Positions 37,828 through 48,336 are shown, counted from the stretch's first letter. The stretch: DNA of 64,000 nucleotides from Microbacterium aurum (GCF_016907815.1 NZ_JAFBCQ010000001.1:2418001-2482000), one strand, 5' to 3'. Notes: a model not told the origin generated them from the letters alone. Translations and numbers: made by a program.

Positions 37828-38417
37828 CCGCGGGGATGCCGCGCGTCGGCGTCCTCGCGCTGCAGGGGGACGTCCGTGAGCACGCGCGCGTGCTCACGGC
37901 GCTCGGCGCCGACGTCGTGCTCGTCCGCCGGCCCGAGGAGCTCGCGGCCATCTCGGGGCTCGTCATCCCCGGCGGCGAGTCGAGCGTGATCGACAAGCTC
38001 GCCCGCGCCTTCGGCATGCAGCAGCCGATCCGCGACGCCATCTCGGGCGGTCTGCCCGTCTACGGCACCTGCGCGGGCCTGATTCTCCTCGCGGACCGCA
38101 TCACCGACGGCATCCGGGGTCAGGAGACCTTCGGCGGCCTCGACGTCACGGTGCAGCGCAATGCCTTCGGCAGTCAGGTCGACTCCTTCGAGACCGACCT
38201 GACGGTCGAGGGGTTCGACACCACGACGCACGCAACCTTCATCCGCGCCCCACGCGTCGTCGAGGTCGGCCCCGCCGCCCGCACGATCGCGACGCTCGAC
38301 GACGGCGCGGTCGTCGCCGTCCGGCAGGGCAGGCTGCTCGGCACCGCCTTCCACCCGGAGGTGTCGGGCGAGACGCGCTTCCACGAGCTGTTCTTGGACA
38401 CCATCGGCGCCGCCTGA
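37821..38417 (+). CDS. pdxT: Pyridoxal 5'-phosphate synthase glutaminase subunit PdxT
   Basis: The 198-residue class I glutaminase releases ammonia that is channelled to Pdx[19 protein letters not shown] opens the domain. [15 protein letters not shown] is the oxyanion region, [13 protein letters not shown] has the nucleophile cysteine, and [18 protein letters not shown] has the His-x-Glu pair. Translation may start at ATG 37821 inside the end of pdxS or at ATG 37836, which gives the more typical [11 protein letters not shown]. The two genes form an operon. Confidence 0.95.
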   Translation: MVTAGMPRVGVLALQGDVREHARVLTALGADVVLVRRPEELAAISGLVIPGGESSVIDKLARAFGMQQPIRDAISGGLPVYGTCAGLILLADRITDGIRGQETFGGLDVTVQRNAFGSQVDSFETDLTVEGFDTTTHATFIRAPRVVEVGPAARTIATLDDGAVVAVRQGRLLGTAFHPEVSGETRFHELFLDTIGAA

Positions 38418-38433
38418 TGTCGGCCGGGCGCGG

Positions 38434-38439
38434 TAGCGT
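38434..38439 (+). promoter_or_regulatory. -10 hexamer of the DUF1697 gene (leaderless)
   Basis: TAGCGT ends six bases before ATG 38446, so this gene need not be part of the pdxST operon. Confidence 0.5.
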
Positions 38440-38445
38440 TCGGGC

Positions 38446-38988
38446 ATGACGACATGGGTGGCGCTCCTGCGCGGAGTCAACGTCGGCGGCGTGACGGTCC
38501 GCAGCGCCGAGCTCGCGGCGCTGTTCCGCGACCTCGGCTTCGATCGGGTGACGACGGTCCTCGCGAGTGGGAACGTGCGCTTCGAGGCGGATGCCGCGGC
38601 ATCCGCCCGTGCCGACCTGACGGAGACGATCGAGCGTGCCCTCGGCGAGCGGTTCGATTATGAGGCGTGGATCGTGCTCGTCACGATGCGGGAGCTCGAT
38701 GCGGCGATCGCGGGCTTCCCGTTCGACGCCGATGACGCCGGCCGTCAGCCGTACGTGGTCTTCTGCCGCGATCGGGCGGTGCGCGACGCTCTCGCGCACA
38801 CGGCGGAAGAGCTCGAGTCGCCGGACGATCTCGTGCAGCCCGGTTTCGGCGTCGTGTACTGGAGCCCGCCGAAGGGGCGCTCGGTGGACACCCCGTTCGC
38901 CAAGGCGCTGGCCCGATCGTCGTACACCGGCACCACGACCACCCGCAACCTCCGCACCCTCGCGAAGATCGCGGCCGCGGGACCGTAA
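38446..38988 (+). CDS. DUF1697 domain protein
   Basis: The 180-residue soluble protein begins [20 protein letters not shown], the diagnostic DUF1697 opening (hALLRGINVGG). It continues [21 protein letters not shown] and ends with [20 protein letters not shown]. The family is common in Actinobacteria with no assigned activity. It lies between pdxT and yebC. Its stop overlaps the -10 region of yebC. Nothing in the sequence suggests a catalytic site. Confidence 0.9.
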   Translation: MTTWVALLRGVNVGGVTVRSAELAALFRDLGFDRVTTVLASGNVRFEADAAASARADLTETIERALGERFDYEAWIVLVTMRELDAAIAGFPFDADDAGRQPYVVFCRDRAVRDALAHTAEELESPDDLVQPGFGVVYWSPPKGRSVDTPFAKALARSSYTGTTTTRNLRTLAKIAAAGP

Positions 38989-38991
38989 ACT
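38986..38991 (+). promoter_or_regulatory. -10 hexamer of yebC (leaderless)
   Basis: TAAACT contains the DUF1697 stop codon and ends seven bases before the yebC ATG. A GGAGG lies only two bases from the ATG, too close to act normally as a ribosome-binding site. Confidence 0.5.
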
Positions 38992-38998
38992 GGAGGCT

Positions 38999-39757
38999 AT
39001 GTCCGGACACTCCAAATGGGCCACGACCAAGCACAAGAAGGCCGTCATCGACGCGCGCCGTGCCAAGTCGTGGGCGAAGCTCATCAAGAACATCGAAGTC
39101 GCCGCGAAGCTCGGAGGCCCGGACCTCCAGGGCAACCCGACCCTGTTCGACGCCGTTCTGAAGGCGAAGAAGACCTCCGTCCCCAAAGACAACATCGACC
39201 GCGCCATCAAGCGGGGCGCCGGCATCGGCGGCGAGTCGGTCGAGTACCTGAACATCATGTACGAGGGGTACGCGCCCGGCGGTGTCGCCCTCATGATCGA
39301 GTGTCTGACGGACAACAAGAACCGCGCCGCCGCAGAGGTGCGCACGGCCCTGAGCCGCAACGGCGGCACCCTCGCCGACCCCGGATCGGTCGCCTACAAC
39401 TTCACCCGCAAGGGCGTCATCGTCGTCTCCGAGGAGGGCACCACCGAGGATGACGTGATGATGGCCGCCCTCGAGGCCGGCGCCGAGGAGATCGAGCCGC
39501 ACGCCCAGGGCTTCGAGGTCATCACCGAGGCCTCCGACCTCGTCGCGGTGCGCTCCGCCCTGCAGGGGGCCGGCATCGAGTACGAGTCCGCCGATGTCGA
39601 GTTCGTGCCGAACCTCAAGGTCGAGATCGACGCCGAGACGGCCCGCAAGATCTTCCGTCTCATCGACGCCCTCGAAGACAGCGACGATGTGCAGAACGTC
39701 TTCAGCAACTTCGACCTGTCGGCCGAGGTGCAGGCCGAACTCGAGCAAGACGAGTAA
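38999..39757 (+). CDS. yebC: YebC/PmpR-family protein
   Basis: The 252-residue protein begins [20 protein letters not shown], the unmistakable YebC N-terminus. [22 protein letters not shown] sequence (here [20 protein letters not shown]), [20 protein letters not shown] and FTRKGVIVV follow. Members have been described as transcription regulators and, in recent work, as translation factors that help ribosomes through proline-rich stretches. Its position before ruvCAB is conserved in Actinobacteria. It is driven by its own leaderless-type promoter. Confidence 0.96.
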   Translation: MSGHSKWATTKHKKAVIDARRAKSWAKLIKNIEVAAKLGGPDLQGNPTLFDAVLKAKKTSVPKDNIDRAIKRGAGIGGESVEYLNIMYEGYAPGGVALMIECLTDNKNRAAAEVRTALSRNGGTLADPGSVAYNFTRKGVIVVSEEGTTEDDVMMAALEAGAEEIEPHAQGFEVITEASDLVAVRSALQGAGIEYESADVEFVPNLKVEIDAETARKIFRLIDALEDSDDVQNVFSNFDLSAEVQAELEQDE

Positions 39758-39796
39758 GCCCCGCGATTCGAGAGCGGATGCCGCCGATCCACGCCG

Positions 39797-39802
39797 TAGC
39801 GT
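39797..39802 (+). promoter_or_regulatory. -10 hexamer of ruvC (leaderless)
   Basis: TAGCGT ends six bases before the ruvC GTG. Confidence 0.5.
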
Positions 39803-39808
39803 GGGGGA

Positions 39809-40384
39809 GTGGCATCCGCTCTTCGCGTTCTCGGCATCGACCCCGGCCTCACCCGCTGCGGCGTCGGTGTCGTCGACGTCGCGCGCGACCGCTCCGCGTC
39901 GCTCGTGCACGTCGGCGTCGTGCGCTCCGCGACCGACCTGCCGATCGAGCAGCGGCTGGCGACGATCGCCGCCGGCATCCGCGCCGTGCTCCGCTCCCAC
40001 AACCCCGACGTCGTCGCAGTGGAGCGCGTGTTCGCGCAGCAGAACCGCAACACCGTGATGGGCACGGCGCAGGCCAGCGGCATCGCCCTGCTGGTGGCGG
40101 CCGAGTACGGCCTCCCCGCCGCCACCCATACCCCCTCCGAGGTCAAGGCCGCGATCACCGGATACGGCGCCGCCGACAAGCTCCAGGTGCAGACCATGGT
40201 GGCGCGCGTGCTGCGCTTGGACGCGCTGCCGCAGCCCGCCGATGCCGCCGACGCGCTCGCCCTCGCCCTGTGCCACGCGTGGCGGCAAGGGCCGGGGAAT
40301 GCCGCCGGACCCGACGCCACGGCCTCCCTCACGCCGGCGCAGCGCGCGTGGGCGGATGCCGAGCGTGCGGCCGCACGCCGATGA
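39809..40384 (+). CDS. ruvC: Crossover junction endodeoxyribonuclease RuvC
   Basis: The 191-residue resolvase cuts Holliday junctions. The four acidic catalytic residues lie in [24 protein letters not shown], and the C-terminal [16 protein letters not shown]. The fold and length are normal, with a short basic and alanine-rich tail. The start is GTG 39809, giving [13 protein letters not shown] 28-codon frame overlapping its end at 40381 is not considered a gene. Confidence 0.96.
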   Translation: MASALRVLGIDPGLTRCGVGVVDVARDRSASLVHVGVVRSATDLPIEQRLATIAAGIRAVLRSHNPDVVAVERVFAQQNRNTVMGTAQASGIALLVAAEYGLPAATHTPSEVKAAITGYGAADKLQVQTMVARVLRLDALPQPADAADALALALCHAWRQGPGNAAGPDATASLTPAQRAWADAERAAARR

Positions 40385-40464
40385 CGGAGCCGATGACGGC
40401 GACGGCGGCCGTGGCCACACTCGCGGCGGCGCGTGTCGCTCGAACAAAACTGCGAACCGCCTCG

Positions 40465-40470
40465 TAGGCT
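40465..40470 (+). promoter_or_regulatory. -10 hexamer of ruvA (leaderless)
   Basis: TAGGCT ends six bases before ATG 40477. Confidence 0.5.
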
Positions 40471-40476
40471 GATCGC

Positions 40477-41100
40477 ATGATCTCCTCGCTGCGCGGACGC
40501 GTCCTGCATGTCGATGCCGAGTCGGCGATCATCGAGGTCGGCGGCGTCGGCTTCACCGTCGCCGTCACCGCCCAGGTCTCCCGCGCCCTGCACGTCGGCG
40601 ACGAGACCCAGCTGTACACGACGCTGGTCGTCCGAGACGACGCCCTCTCCCTCTACGGCTTCGCCGAGCGCGAGGAGCTCGGCGTGTTCACGCAGCTGCT
40701 GAGCGTGTCCGGCGTGGGACCCAAATCGGCGCTCGGCGTGCTGTCGGCGCTCACCGTGGCACAGATCGCCGAGGCCGTCGCCGCCGAGGACGATGCGCCG
40801 TTCCGCCGCGTGTCGGGCATCGGCCCGAAGACGGCGAAGCTCATCGTCGTGCAACTGGCCGGCAAGCTCCACGTCGCGGTCGGGGTGGCCGCGCCCGCGG
40901 CGGGTGCGCCGGCCGGCGCCGTGGCCGCGCAGGTCGTCGCCGCCCTGGTGGCCCTCGGCTGGAACGAGCGGGTCAGTACCGAGGCGGTCGCCGCCGTGAC
41001 GGATGCCGCGACATCCGCCCAGCGCGACTCCGTGCCGGCGCTGCTCAAGCTCGCCCTCGCCCAGCTGGGCCCGGCCCGTCCGGAGCGCGCCGGTGTCTGA
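40477..41100 (+). CDS. ruvA: Holliday junction branch migration protein RuvA
   Basis: The 207-residue protein binds Holliday junctions as a tetramer and loads RuvB. It begins [20 protein letters not shown] (OB fold). [20 protein letters not shown] is the standard second block. Two helix-hairpin-helix motifs follow at [15 protein letters not shown] and [16 protein letters not shown]. An alanine-rich linker leads to the C-terminal RuvB-binding domain. It overlaps ruvB by 8 bp. Confidence 0.96.
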   Translation: MISSLRGRVLHVDAESAIIEVGGVGFTVAVTAQVSRALHVGDETQLYTTLVVRDDALSLYGFAEREELGVFTQLLSVSGVGPKSALGVLSALTVAQIAEAVAAEDDAPFRRVSGIGPKTAKLIVVQLAGKLHVAVGVAAPAAGAPAGAVAAQVVAALVALGWNERVSTEAVAAVTDAATSAQRDSVPALLKLALAQLGPARPERAGV

Positions 41101-42136
41101 CGCCATCGATCCGGCCGCACCGCAGGACGAGACCGAGCTCGCCGTCGAAGGGGCGCTGCGCCCGGCATCCCTCGCCGAGTTCGTCGGCCAGCAGAAGGTG
41201 CGCGGCCAGCTGCAGCTGCTGCTCGACGCCGCCCGCATCCAGCAGCGGCCGCCGGACCACATCCTGCTGTCGGGGCCGCCCGGCCTCGGCAAGACCACGC
41301 TCGCGATGATCGTGGCGCAGGAGAGCGACCGCCCGTTGCGCCTGTCGAGCGGCCCTGCCATCCAGCACGCCGGCGATCTCGCGGCGCTGCTGTCGAGCCT
41401 CGTCCCCGGCGAGGTCCTCTTCATCGACGAGATCCACCGCATGGCGCGCTCCGCCGAGGAGATGCTGTACCTCGCGATGGAGGACTTCCGCATCGACATC
41501 ATGGTCGGCAAGGGCGCGGGCGCCACCAGCATCCCGCTCGATCTCGCCCCGTTCACGCTCGTGGGTGCGACGACCCGATCCGGCATGCTGCCGAACCCGC
41601 TGCGTGACCGGTTCGGCTTCACGGCCCACCTGGAGTACTACGAACCGGAGGAGCTCGAGCAGGTGATCTCGCGCTCGGCGACGGTGCTCGGGGTCGACCT
41701 GCCGTCTTCCGCGCGTGCCGAGATCGCCCGGCGCTCCCGGGGGACCCCGCGCATCGCGAACCGGCTGCTGCGCCGGGTGCGCGACTACGTGATCGTGCAC
41801 GGCGACGCCGACACCGCCGCGCGAGCGGCGGCGGCCGATGCCCACGTCGCGGCGGCCCTGAACCTCTACGACGTCGACGAGATCGGACTCGACCGCCTCG
41901 ACCGGGCCGTGCTCGACGCCGTGGTCCGCCGTTTCCGCGGCGGTCCGGTGGGACTCGGCACCCTCGCGGTGACGGTCGGCGAGGAGGCCGACACGATCGA
42001 ATCGGTCGTCGAGCCCTACCTCGTGCGCATCGGCCTGCTCACCCGCACGCCGCGCGGTCGCATCGCGACGCCGGAGGCGTACGCGCACCTGCGGGTGCCC
42101 GCGCCGAGCGGGGCCGCGATGTTCGATGACCTATAA
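41093..42136 (+). CDS. ruvB: Holliday junction DNA helicase RuvB
   Basis: The 347-residue AAA+ motor drives branch migration. Walker A is [15 protein letters not shown], Walker B is [10 protein letters not shown], and sensor 1 is [19 protein letters not shown] with the arginine finger. [20 protein letters not shown] is the sensor 2/lid region, followed by a winged helix. The GTG start at 41093 overlaps the ruvA stop by 8 bp and gives [14 protein letters not shown]. It completes the ruvCAB set. Confidence 0.96.
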   Translation: MSDAIDPAAPQDETELAVEGALRPASLAEFVGQQKVRGQLQLLLDAARIQQRPPDHILLSGPPGLGKTTLAMIVAQESDRPLRLSSGPAIQHAGDLAALLSSLVPGEVLFIDEIHRMARSAEEMLYLAMEDFRIDIMVGKGAGATSIPLDLAPFTLVGATTRSGMLPNPLRDRFGFTAHLEYYEPEELEQVISRSATVLGVDLPSSARAEIARRSRGTPRIANRLLRRVRDYVIVHGDADTAARAAAADAHVAAALNLYDVDEIGLDRLDRAVLDAVVRRFRGGPVGLGTLAVTVGEEADTIESVVEPYLVRIGLLTRTPRGRIATPEAYAHLRVPAPSGAAMFDDL

Positions 42137-42218
42137 TCGCTGAAGGCCGGTCCCTGACCCTGACGCAGGGCTGCCGTCTTCTTCGCGTCGGTCGACGCGG
42201 TCCCGAAAGGTTGTACCG

Positions 42219-42650
42219 ATGGATATTGTCCTGCTCGTCGCCATGGCGGCGCTGCTCGTCTTCATGTTCTGGAGCTCGCGTCGTCGTGCCAAGCGGATGA
42301 AGGACGAGCAGGAGGCGAAGGCGCGGGCGATGCTCCCCGGTGTGAAGGTGCTGCTGCAGGGCGGCCTGTACGGCACCCTCGTCGAGTACGACGGCGAAGA
42401 CCTCTCCAAGTCGGCTCGCGTCGAGCTCGCCCCCGGCATGGAGGTCGAGGTCCACAGCCAGGCGATCCTCCGCGTCGTCGACGAGACCGAGGAGACGGTC
42501 ACCGAGGACGAGTACCTCGAGGCCGAGGCCGACCAGGCGGAGTATGCCGCGGACGTCGCCGACGGCGAGGTCACCTCGATCAGCGACGACCGCGCCGCAG
42601 CCGACACCGCAACGGACAAGACCGAGCCCGGCGACAAGCCCCAGGCCTGA
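42219..42650 (+). CDS. yajC: Preprotein translocase subunit YajC
   Basis: The 143-residue accessory Sec protein has one N-terminal helix (MDIVLLVAMAALLVFMFWSS), a basic stretch RRRAKRMKDEQEAKA, and the conserved small beta domain beginning MLPGVKVLLQGGLYGTLVEY. The C-terminal 45 residues are very acidic and probably disordered. The start ATG 42219 has GAAAGG nine bases upstream. It leads the yajC-secD-secF operon that assists SecYEG. Confidence 0.92.
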   Translation: MDIVLLVAMAALLVFMFWSSRRRAKRMKDEQEAKARAMLPGVKVLLQGGLYGTLVEYDGEDLSKSARVELAPGMEVEVHSQAILRVVDETEETVTEDEYLEAEADQAEYAADVADGEVTSISDDRAAADTATDKTEPGDKPQA

Positions 42651-42695
42651 CACCGCGCGTCTCGCACGCGGCTCCTCGAAGAAAGCGGACCCTCC

Positions 42696-44450
42696 GTGGC
42701 CACACCCACCCCTGTGCGTCATGCGTGGCGCGCACTGACGGGCCTTCTCGTCATCACCGCCGTCCTGTTCGGCATCAACGCCCTCGGCGTCTACGGCTTC
42801 GGCAAGAGCTCATGGGCACCCGAGCTCGCCCTCGACCTGCAGGGTGGAACGCAGATCATCCTGCAGGCCAAGACGCCCGACGGCGCCGCGCCGACGACCG
42901 AGCAGCTGAACCAGGCCGCCGTGATCATCCGGCAGCGCGTCGACGCGTCCGGCGTCGGCGAGGCCGACATCACGACGCAGTCCGGCAACCAGATCGTCGT
43001 GCAGATCCCCGGGCAGGCCGACGAGGAGACCCGCAACCGCATCGAGTCGGCCGCTCAGATGCAGCTGCGCGCCGTGCTGGCCACCACCGCCGCCAGCACG
43101 TCGTACGTCGGCGAGGACGGTTCGCCCACGCCGTACCCGACGCCCGACGCCGGTCTGGAGGCGACGCCCACCGTCGCGCCGACCGACGGCAGCGACCTCA
43201 ACTGGATCACCCCGGCCCTGCAGGCCGAGTTCCTCGCGTACGACTGCGCCGACGAGGCGAACGACCCCGCCAACGAGCCGGCCGACCAGCCGCTCATCGC
43301 GTGCGACCCGACGGGGACCGCGAAGTACCTGCTGGGTCCGGTGGAGCTCGACGGATCCGCGATCACCGATGCCACCAACGGCATGAACACCCAGAACGGT
43401 CAGTGGGTCGTCAACATCACGTTCGACGACGCCGGCACGAAGATCTTCGGCGCGGTCAGCCAGCGTCTGTACGCCTTCACGCAGGCCGGCGACACCCCGC
43501 GCAACCAGTTCGCCTTCGTGCTCGACGGCCGCGTGATCTCGGCGCCGTCGATGAACGGCGTCATCCTCGACGGCAAGCCGCAGATCAGCGGCTCGTTCGA
43601 TCAGGAGTCGTCGAAGGTCCTCGCCGACCAGCTCAAGTTCGGCGCGCTGCCCCTCAGCTTCGAGATCGTCAGCGACAACGCGATCTCGGCCACCCTCGGT
43701 TCGCAGCAGCTGCAGATCGGCCTCATCGCCGGTCTCATCGGTCTTGCGCTCGTCGCGCTGTACTCGCTGATCGTCTACCGCGCCCTGGGCTTCGTCATCA
43801 TCGCGTCGCTGGGCGTGATGGCGGTGCTGACCTACATCACACTGTGCATCCTCGCGTGGCGGATGGGCTTCCGCCTGTCGCTCGCCGGCGTCGCGGGCCT
43901 CATCGTCACGATCGGCTTCACCGCCGACTCGTTCATCGTGTACTTCGAACGCATCCGAGACGAGCTGCGCGACGGCAAGTCGATCACCAGCGCCGTCGAG
44001 GACGGCTGGAGCCGGGCGAAGCGGACGATCTACATCTCCAAGTCGATCAACATCCTCGCCGCCGTCGTGCTGTACATCCTGGCCGACGCGACGGTGAAGG
44101 GCTTCGCGTTCACCCTCGGTCTCACGACGCTCATCGACATCCTCATCTTCATCCTGTTCACCCACCCGGTGATGCAGCTGCTCGCCCGCACCCGCTTCTT
44201 CGGCGGCGGGCACCCGCTGTCGGGGCTGGACCCCGAGGCCCTGGGCGCCGTCTACCGCGGCCGCGCGCAGTTCCGCGCCCCCGTGGACGCCTCCGTGGCG
44301 AAGGGCTCCGCGGCGCGGCGCGCGGGACGCTCGCGGGGTGAGGCGGAGCGGCGCCAGACGATCGCCGAGCGCAAGCAGGCCGAGCTCGCCGGCAAGAGCA
44401 GCGGCTCGTCGGCATCCGATGCCGGCTCCACGACGGAGGGGAACGACTGA
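42696..44450 (+). CDS. secD: Protein translocase subunit SecD
   Basis: The 584-residue RND-type subunit uses the proton gradient to pull proteins through SecYEG. The first helix is LTGLLVITAVLFGINALGVY. The large P1 periplasmic domain starts SWAPELALDLQGGTQIILQA and carries an actinobacterial insertion rich in Pro and Thr (SPTPYPTPDAGLEATPTVAP). The five later helices include LIVYRALGFVIIASLGVMAV and GLIVTIGFTADSFIVYFERI. The basic C-terminal tail of about 75 residues is poorly conserved. It overlaps secF by 1 bp. Confidence 0.95.
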   Translation: MATPTPVRHAWRALTGLLVITAVLFGINALGVYGFGKSSWAPELALDLQGGTQIILQAKTPDGAAPTTEQLNQAAVIIRQRVDASGVGEADITTQSGNQIVVQIPGQADEETRNRIESAAQMQLRAVLATTAASTSYVGEDGSPTPYPTPDAGLEATPTVAPTDGSDLNWITPALQAEFLAYDCADEANDPANEPADQPLIACDPTGTAKYLLGPVELDGSAITDATNGMNTQNGQWVVNITFDDAGTKIFGAVSQRLYAFTQAGDTPRNQFAFVLDGRVISAPSMNGVILDGKPQISGSFDQESSKVLADQLKFGALPLSFEIVSDNAISATLGSQQLQIGLIAGLIGLALVALYSLIVYRALGFVIIASLGVMAVLTYITLCILAWRMGFRLSLAGVAGLIVTIGFTADSFIVYFERIRDELRDGKSITSAVEDGWSRAKRTIYISKSINILAAVVLYILADATVKGFAFTLGLTTLIDILIFILFTHPVMQLLARTRFFGGGHPLSGLDPEALGAVYRGRAQFRAPVDASVAKGSAARRAGRSRGEAERRQTIAERKQAELAGKSSGSSASDAGSTTEGND

Positions 44451-45442
44451 TGCGCTCCATGAACGAGCTCGGCAACGACCTCTACACCGGCAAGACCTCG
44501 TTCCCGTTCGTCGGCAAGCGACGGACGTGGTTCATCATCGCGGCGATCCTCGTGATCGGTGCGGCGCTGGTCCCGCTCTTCCGCCCGATCCAGTTCTCGA
44601 TCGAGTTCACCGGCGGGTCGCAGTTCACCGTCAACGACGTGGCGAACCCCGACCAGGCCGTCGCCACCGAAGCGGTGCGGTCGGTCATCCCCGGCGCGAC
44701 CACGAAGGTCACCACCATCGGCACGGATGCCGTGCGCGTCCAGACCGACCAGATCACCGAGCCGGAGAAGAGCGCCGCCGTCAAGACGGCACTCGCGCAG
44801 GCCTTCGACGTCAGTGAGGCCAACGTCAGCTCGTCCTTCATCGGTCCCAGCTGGGGCGAGGACGTCACGCGGCAGTCGCTGTGGGGTCTCGCGATCTTCC
44901 TCGCGCTGACCTTCATCATCCTGGCGATCTACTTCCGGACGTGGAAGATGTCGATCGCCGCGATCATCGGCCTCGTCGACGTGCTCGTCATCACCGTCGG
45001 GATCTACGCGCTGTTCGGCTTCGAGATCTCTCCGGCGGCGGTCATCGGCTTCCTCACGATCCTGTCGTACTCGCTGTACGACACGACGGTCGTCTTCGAC
45101 AAGATCCGCGAGAACACCCGCGAGGACGGTGAAGGATCGGGTCGCACGTTCGGCGAGTCGGTCAACCTCGCCGTCAACCAGACGCTGATCCGCTCGATCA
45201 ACACGACGGTCGTCGCGGCGCTGCCCACTGGCGCGATCCTGTTCATCGGCGCGCTGTGGCTCGGCGCTCAGACGCTCACCGACATCTCGCTGTCGATCTT
45301 CGTCGGAACGATCGTGGCGGCCTACTCGACCCTGTTCGTGGCGGCGCCGCTGTACTCGCTGCTGCGTGAGAACGAGCCCGCGCTCAAGGCGCGCGACGCC
45401 CGCGTGCTCGCCGCCCGCGAGCGCGCCCTGGCCGACGCGTGA
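44450..45442 (+). CDS. secF: Protein translocase subunit SecF
   Basis: The 330-residue partner of SecD has six helices and the SecF signatures FTGGSQFTVND, SLWGLAIFLALTFIILAIYF, LTILSYSLYDTTVVFDKIRE and NQTLIRSINTTVVAALPTGA. The ATG at 44450 overlaps the secD TGA (TGATG). A hairpin terminator follows before rel. SecD and SecF function as a heterodimer. Confidence 0.95.
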   Translation: MRSMNELGNDLYTGKTSFPFVGKRRTWFIIAAILVIGAALVPLFRPIQFSIEFTGGSQFTVNDVANPDQAVATEAVRSVIPGATTKVTTIGTDAVRVQTDQITEPEKSAAVKTALAQAFDVSEANVSSSFIGPSWGEDVTRQSLWGLAIFLALTFIILAIYFRTWKMSIAAIIGLVDVLVITVGIYALFGFEISPAAVIGFLTILSYSLYDTTVVFDKIRENTREDGEGSGRTFGESVNLAVNQTLIRSINTTVVAALPTGAILFIGALWLGAQTLTDISLSIFVGTIVAAYSTLFVAAPLYSLLRENEPALKARDARVLAARERALADA

Positions 45443-45450
45443 GCATCGCG

Positions 45451-45482
45451 CCCGGCGCGCGAGCAGCGTCGGGCGCGCCGGG
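45451..45482 (+). terminator. Hairpin terminator after secF
   Basis: CCCGGCGCGC pairs with GCGCGCCGGG over 10 bp around a 12-base loop, eight bases past the secF stop. Confidence 0.7.
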
Positions 45483-45498
45483 GCGTAGGCGCCCGGGT

Positions 45499-45504
45499 AG
45501 GATT
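45499..45504 (+). promoter_or_regulatory. -10 element of rel
   Basis: TAGGAT predicts a start near 45511, leaving a leader of about 23 bases with the ribosome-binding site GGAGGTGAG before ATG 45534. This gene is an exception to the leaderless pattern. Confidence 0.5.
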
Positions 45505-45533
45505 GACGGGTTGATCAGGGCGGAGGTGAGCGG

Positions 45534-47801
45534 ATGACACAGACGCCCGCTGCGTCCGCCCAGAACTCCCCGCAGAGCTCGTCCCTCCGCCGTCTGGTAC
45601 CCCGGATCTTCTCCCGCGCTCCCTCGCGCAACGGCGTCGAACAGCTCGTCCGCACCGTCCGTACCCATCACCCCAAGGGCGACGTCTCGATCATCGAGCG
45701 CGCCTATCAGGTGGCTGCGGCCGCCCACGCGTCGCAGAAGCGGCAGAGCGGCGAGCCGTACATCACGCACCCCCTCGCCGTCGCCCAGATCCTCGCCGAT
45801 CTCGGGCTCGGCCCGCGCGCGATCGCCGCGGCGCTGCTGCACGACACGGTGGAGGACACCGACTACAGCCTCGATCAGCTGGCCGCGGACTTCGGCGACG
45901 AGGTCGCCATGCTCGTGGACGGGGTTACCAAGCTCGACAAGGTCAAGTACGGCGACGCGGCTCAGGCCGAGACCGTCCGCAAGATGATCGTGGCGATGTC
46001 CAAGGACATCCGCGTGCTCCTCATCAAGCTCGCCGACCGGCTGCACAACGCGCGCACGTGGGGGTTCGTCCCTCCCGAGAAGGCCGCGAAGAAGGCGACG
46101 GAGACGCTCGAGATCTACGCGCCGCTCGCGCACCGCCTCGGCATCCAGGCCGTCAAGAGCGAACTGGAGGACCTGTCGTTCGCCGTGCTGCACCCGAAGC
46201 TGTACGCCGAGATCGACAGCCTCGTCAAGCAGCGCACGCCGCAGCGCGAGGAGTACATGCACTCCGTGATCGACGCGGTCGAAGAGGACCTGCGCGACCT
46301 CCGCATCCGCGGGCGCGTCATGGGACGGCCGAAGCAGCTGTACTCGGTGTACCAGAAGATGGTGGTGCGCGGCCGCGAGTTCGACGACATCTACGATCTC
46401 ATCGGCATCCGCGTGCTCGTCAACAACGTGCGCGACTGCTACGCGGTCCTCGGCTCGATCCACGCCCGCTGGACGCCGCTGCCCGGCAGGTTCAAGGACT
46501 ACATCGCGACCCCGAAGTTCAACCTGTACCAGTCGCTGCACACGACCGTGATCGGCCCCGGCGGCCGCACGGTCGAGATCCAGATCCGCACCAATGAGAT
46601 GCATCAGCAGGCGGAGTACGGTGTCGCGGCGCACTGGAAGTACAAGGAGCGCATGGCCGGCGGCAAGCCGGACGCGAAGGCCGTCGACGCCGACATGGCG
46701 TGGCTGGCGCACATCTCCGACTGGCAGGCCGAGACGGCCGACCCGGGGGAGTTCCTCGACTCGCTGCGGTTCGAGATCGGCGCGAAGGAGGTGTACGTCT
46801 TCACACCGAAGGGCCGGGTGATCGGTCTTCCCGCCGGCGGCACGCCGGTCGACTTCGCGTACGCCGTGCACACCGAGGTCGGCCACCGCACGATGGGTGC
46901 GAAGGTCAACGGCCGGCTCGTGCCACTGGAGTCGGAACTGCACTCCGGCGACGTCGTCGAGGTGTTCACCTCGAAGAACCCGGATGCCGGGCCGAGCCAG
47001 GACTGGCTGACGTTCGTCAAGAGCACCCGCGCCCGCAACAAGATCCGCGGCTGGTTCACCAAGGAGCGTCGCGAAGAGGCCGTCGAGCAGGGGAAGGATG
47101 CCATCGCGCGCGCGATGCGCCGCCAGAACCTGCCGCTGCAGAGGCTGATGAACCAGGACTCGTTCACGGAGGTCGCCCACCAGCTGCGCTACGAAGACGT
47201 CACGGCGCTGTACGCCGCCGTCGGCGAAGGGCACATCTCCACCCAGTCGGTGATCGAGAAGGTCACGGCACTCGTGAGCTCGCAGGAGGACACCTCCACC
47301 GGCCCGATCGAGATCCCGCACGTCGGCCGGTCCAAGGCCCCGCGCGGCGGCGACTCCGGCGTCCTCGTGCGCGGCGCACCGGACATCCTGGTGAAGCTCG
47401 CCAAGTGCTGCACGCCGGTCCCCGGAGACGACATCGTCGGCTTCGTCACCCGCGGCAGCGGCGTGTCGGTGCACCGCGCCGACTGCACAAACGTGAAGTC
47501 GCTCAAAGACGACCCTGAGCGGATGATCGACGTCGCGTGGGCTCCGACCACCAAGAGCGTGTTCCTCGTGCACATCCAGGTCGAGGCCCTCGACCGGTCC
47601 GGTCTGCTCAGCGACATCACGCGTGTGCTCAGCGAGCACCACGTCAACATCCTCTCCGCGTCGGTGCAGACCACGAACGATCGACTCGCGCTCAGCCGGT
47701 ACGTGTTCGAGATGGGCGACATCGTCCACCTCGACCGCGTCCTCAACGCGGTGCGCCGGATCGACGCGGTCTACGACGTGTACCGGGTCACGTCGTCCTG
47801 A
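45534..47801 (+). CDS. rel: Bifunctional (p)ppGpp synthetase/hydrolase (RelA/SpoT homologue)
   Basis: The 755-residue enzyme makes and breaks the alarmone (p)ppGpp in the stringent response. The N-terminal HD hydrolase domain is intact ([32 protein letters not shown] with His103-Asp104). The synthetase domain has [18 protein letters not shown] and [22 protein letters not shown] begins [20 protein letters not shown], and a C-terminal ACT domain ends the protein ([16 protein letters not shown]). Length is normal for actinobacterial Rel. Its last 14 bp overlap the convergent AbiEi-like gene. Confidence 0.96.
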   Translation: MTQTPAASAQNSPQSSSLRRLVPRIFSRAPSRNGVEQLVRTVRTHHPKGDVSIIERAYQVAAAAHASQKRQSGEPYITHPLAVAQILADLGLGPRAIAAALLHDTVEDTDYSLDQLAADFGDEVAMLVDGVTKLDKVKYGDAAQAETVRKMIVAMSKDIRVLLIKLADRLHNARTWGFVPPEKAAKKATETLEIYAPLAHRLGIQAVKSELEDLSFAVLHPKLYAEIDSLVKQRTPQREEYMHSVIDAVEEDLRDLRIRGRVMGRPKQLYSVYQKMVVRGREFDDIYDLIGIRVLVNNVRDCYAVLGSIHARWTPLPGRFKDYIATPKFNLYQSLHTTVIGPGGRTVEIQIRTNEMHQQAEYGVAAHWKYKERMAGGKPDAKAVDADMAWLAHISDWQAETADPGEFLDSLRFEIGAKEVYVFTPKGRVIGLPAGGTPVDFAYAVHTEVGHRTMGAKVNGRLVPLESELHSGDVVEVFTSKNPDAGPSQDWLTFVKSTRARNKIRGWFTKERREEAVEQGKDAIARAMRRQNLPLQRLMNQDSFTEVAHQLRYEDVTALYAAVGEGHISTQSVIEKVTALVSSQEDTSTGPIEIPHVGRSKAPRGGDSGVLVRGAPDILVKLAKCCTPVPGDDIVGFVTRGSGVSVHRADCTNVKSLKDDPERMIDVAWAPTTKSVFLVHIQVEALDRSGLLSDITRVLSEHHVNILSASVQTTNDRLALSRYVFEMGDIVHLDRVLNAVRRIDAVYDVYRVTSS

Positions 47802-48336
47802 CTCGCGCCCGCAGGAAGCGCACCGCCGGTCGCTTGTAGTGGAGGGCGCCGCCCGCATCCAGCGCATCGGCCGTCGCCGCCGCGAGCTCCGGTCGCCACG
47901 CCAGCATCGCGTCGATCAGTGGCAGCGTGGCCTCGCCGGCGTGCAGGTCCCGCACGAGGTCCGCGAGCGTGCGCGCGGGCGTCGTCACCGCGACGCCCGT
48001 GATCCATTGCACGTCGGCGGGGGCGATCCGCTGATCCCGGTAGTCCAGCCGGAGGTCGCGCACGTAGTTGCCCCGACGCGGCGCCGTGCGCTGCACGATG
48101 TGCCGGGGCGGCGGGTCGGCGACGGCGCCGTGGATCCAGGCGGCGGAGGCCCGCGTCAGGGCGAGCGTCGCCGGGATGCGGGTGCGCAGCGATCCTGCGC
48201 GCAGTTCGCGCGTCTCCACGGCATCCGTCGGCATGTAGCCCTCGCCGATCTCGACGAGGTCGCCGTCCAGCCGCGCGGCGCTCAGCTCGGCCGCGGAGAG
48301 CCGCTCATCGGCGAAGTAGAGGAACGGCGAGGACAT
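47788..48336 (-). CDS. AbiEi-like antitoxin-family protein, orphan
   Basis: The 182-residue protein resembles the type IV toxin-antitoxin AbiEi antitoxin-related family common in Actinobacteria. [20 protein letters not shown] and [20 protein letters not shown] are the recognisable blocks. The usual N-terminal winged helix is not obvious here. No AbiEii nucleotidyltransferase is encoded nearby, so it is an orphan. ATG 48336 is favoured because GACACT lies six bases upstream on the minus strand. The gene overlaps rel tail to tail by 14 bp, which allows antisense interaction of the messages. Confidence 0.65.
   Translation of the reverse strand: MSSPFLYFADERLSAAELSAARLDGDLVEIGEGYMPTDAVETRELRAGSLRTRIPATLALTRASAAWIHGAVADPPPRHIVQRTAPRRGNYVRDLRLDYRDQRIAPADVQWITGVAVTTPARTLADLVRDLHAGEATLPLIDAMLAWRPELAAATADALDAGGALHYKRPAVRFLRARVRTT

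Noticed and set aside
40381..40467. 28-codon ORF between ruvC and ruvA
   Set aside because: It overlaps the ruvC stop, contains mostly Ala and Thr, and overlaps the ruvA promoter. No support for translation.
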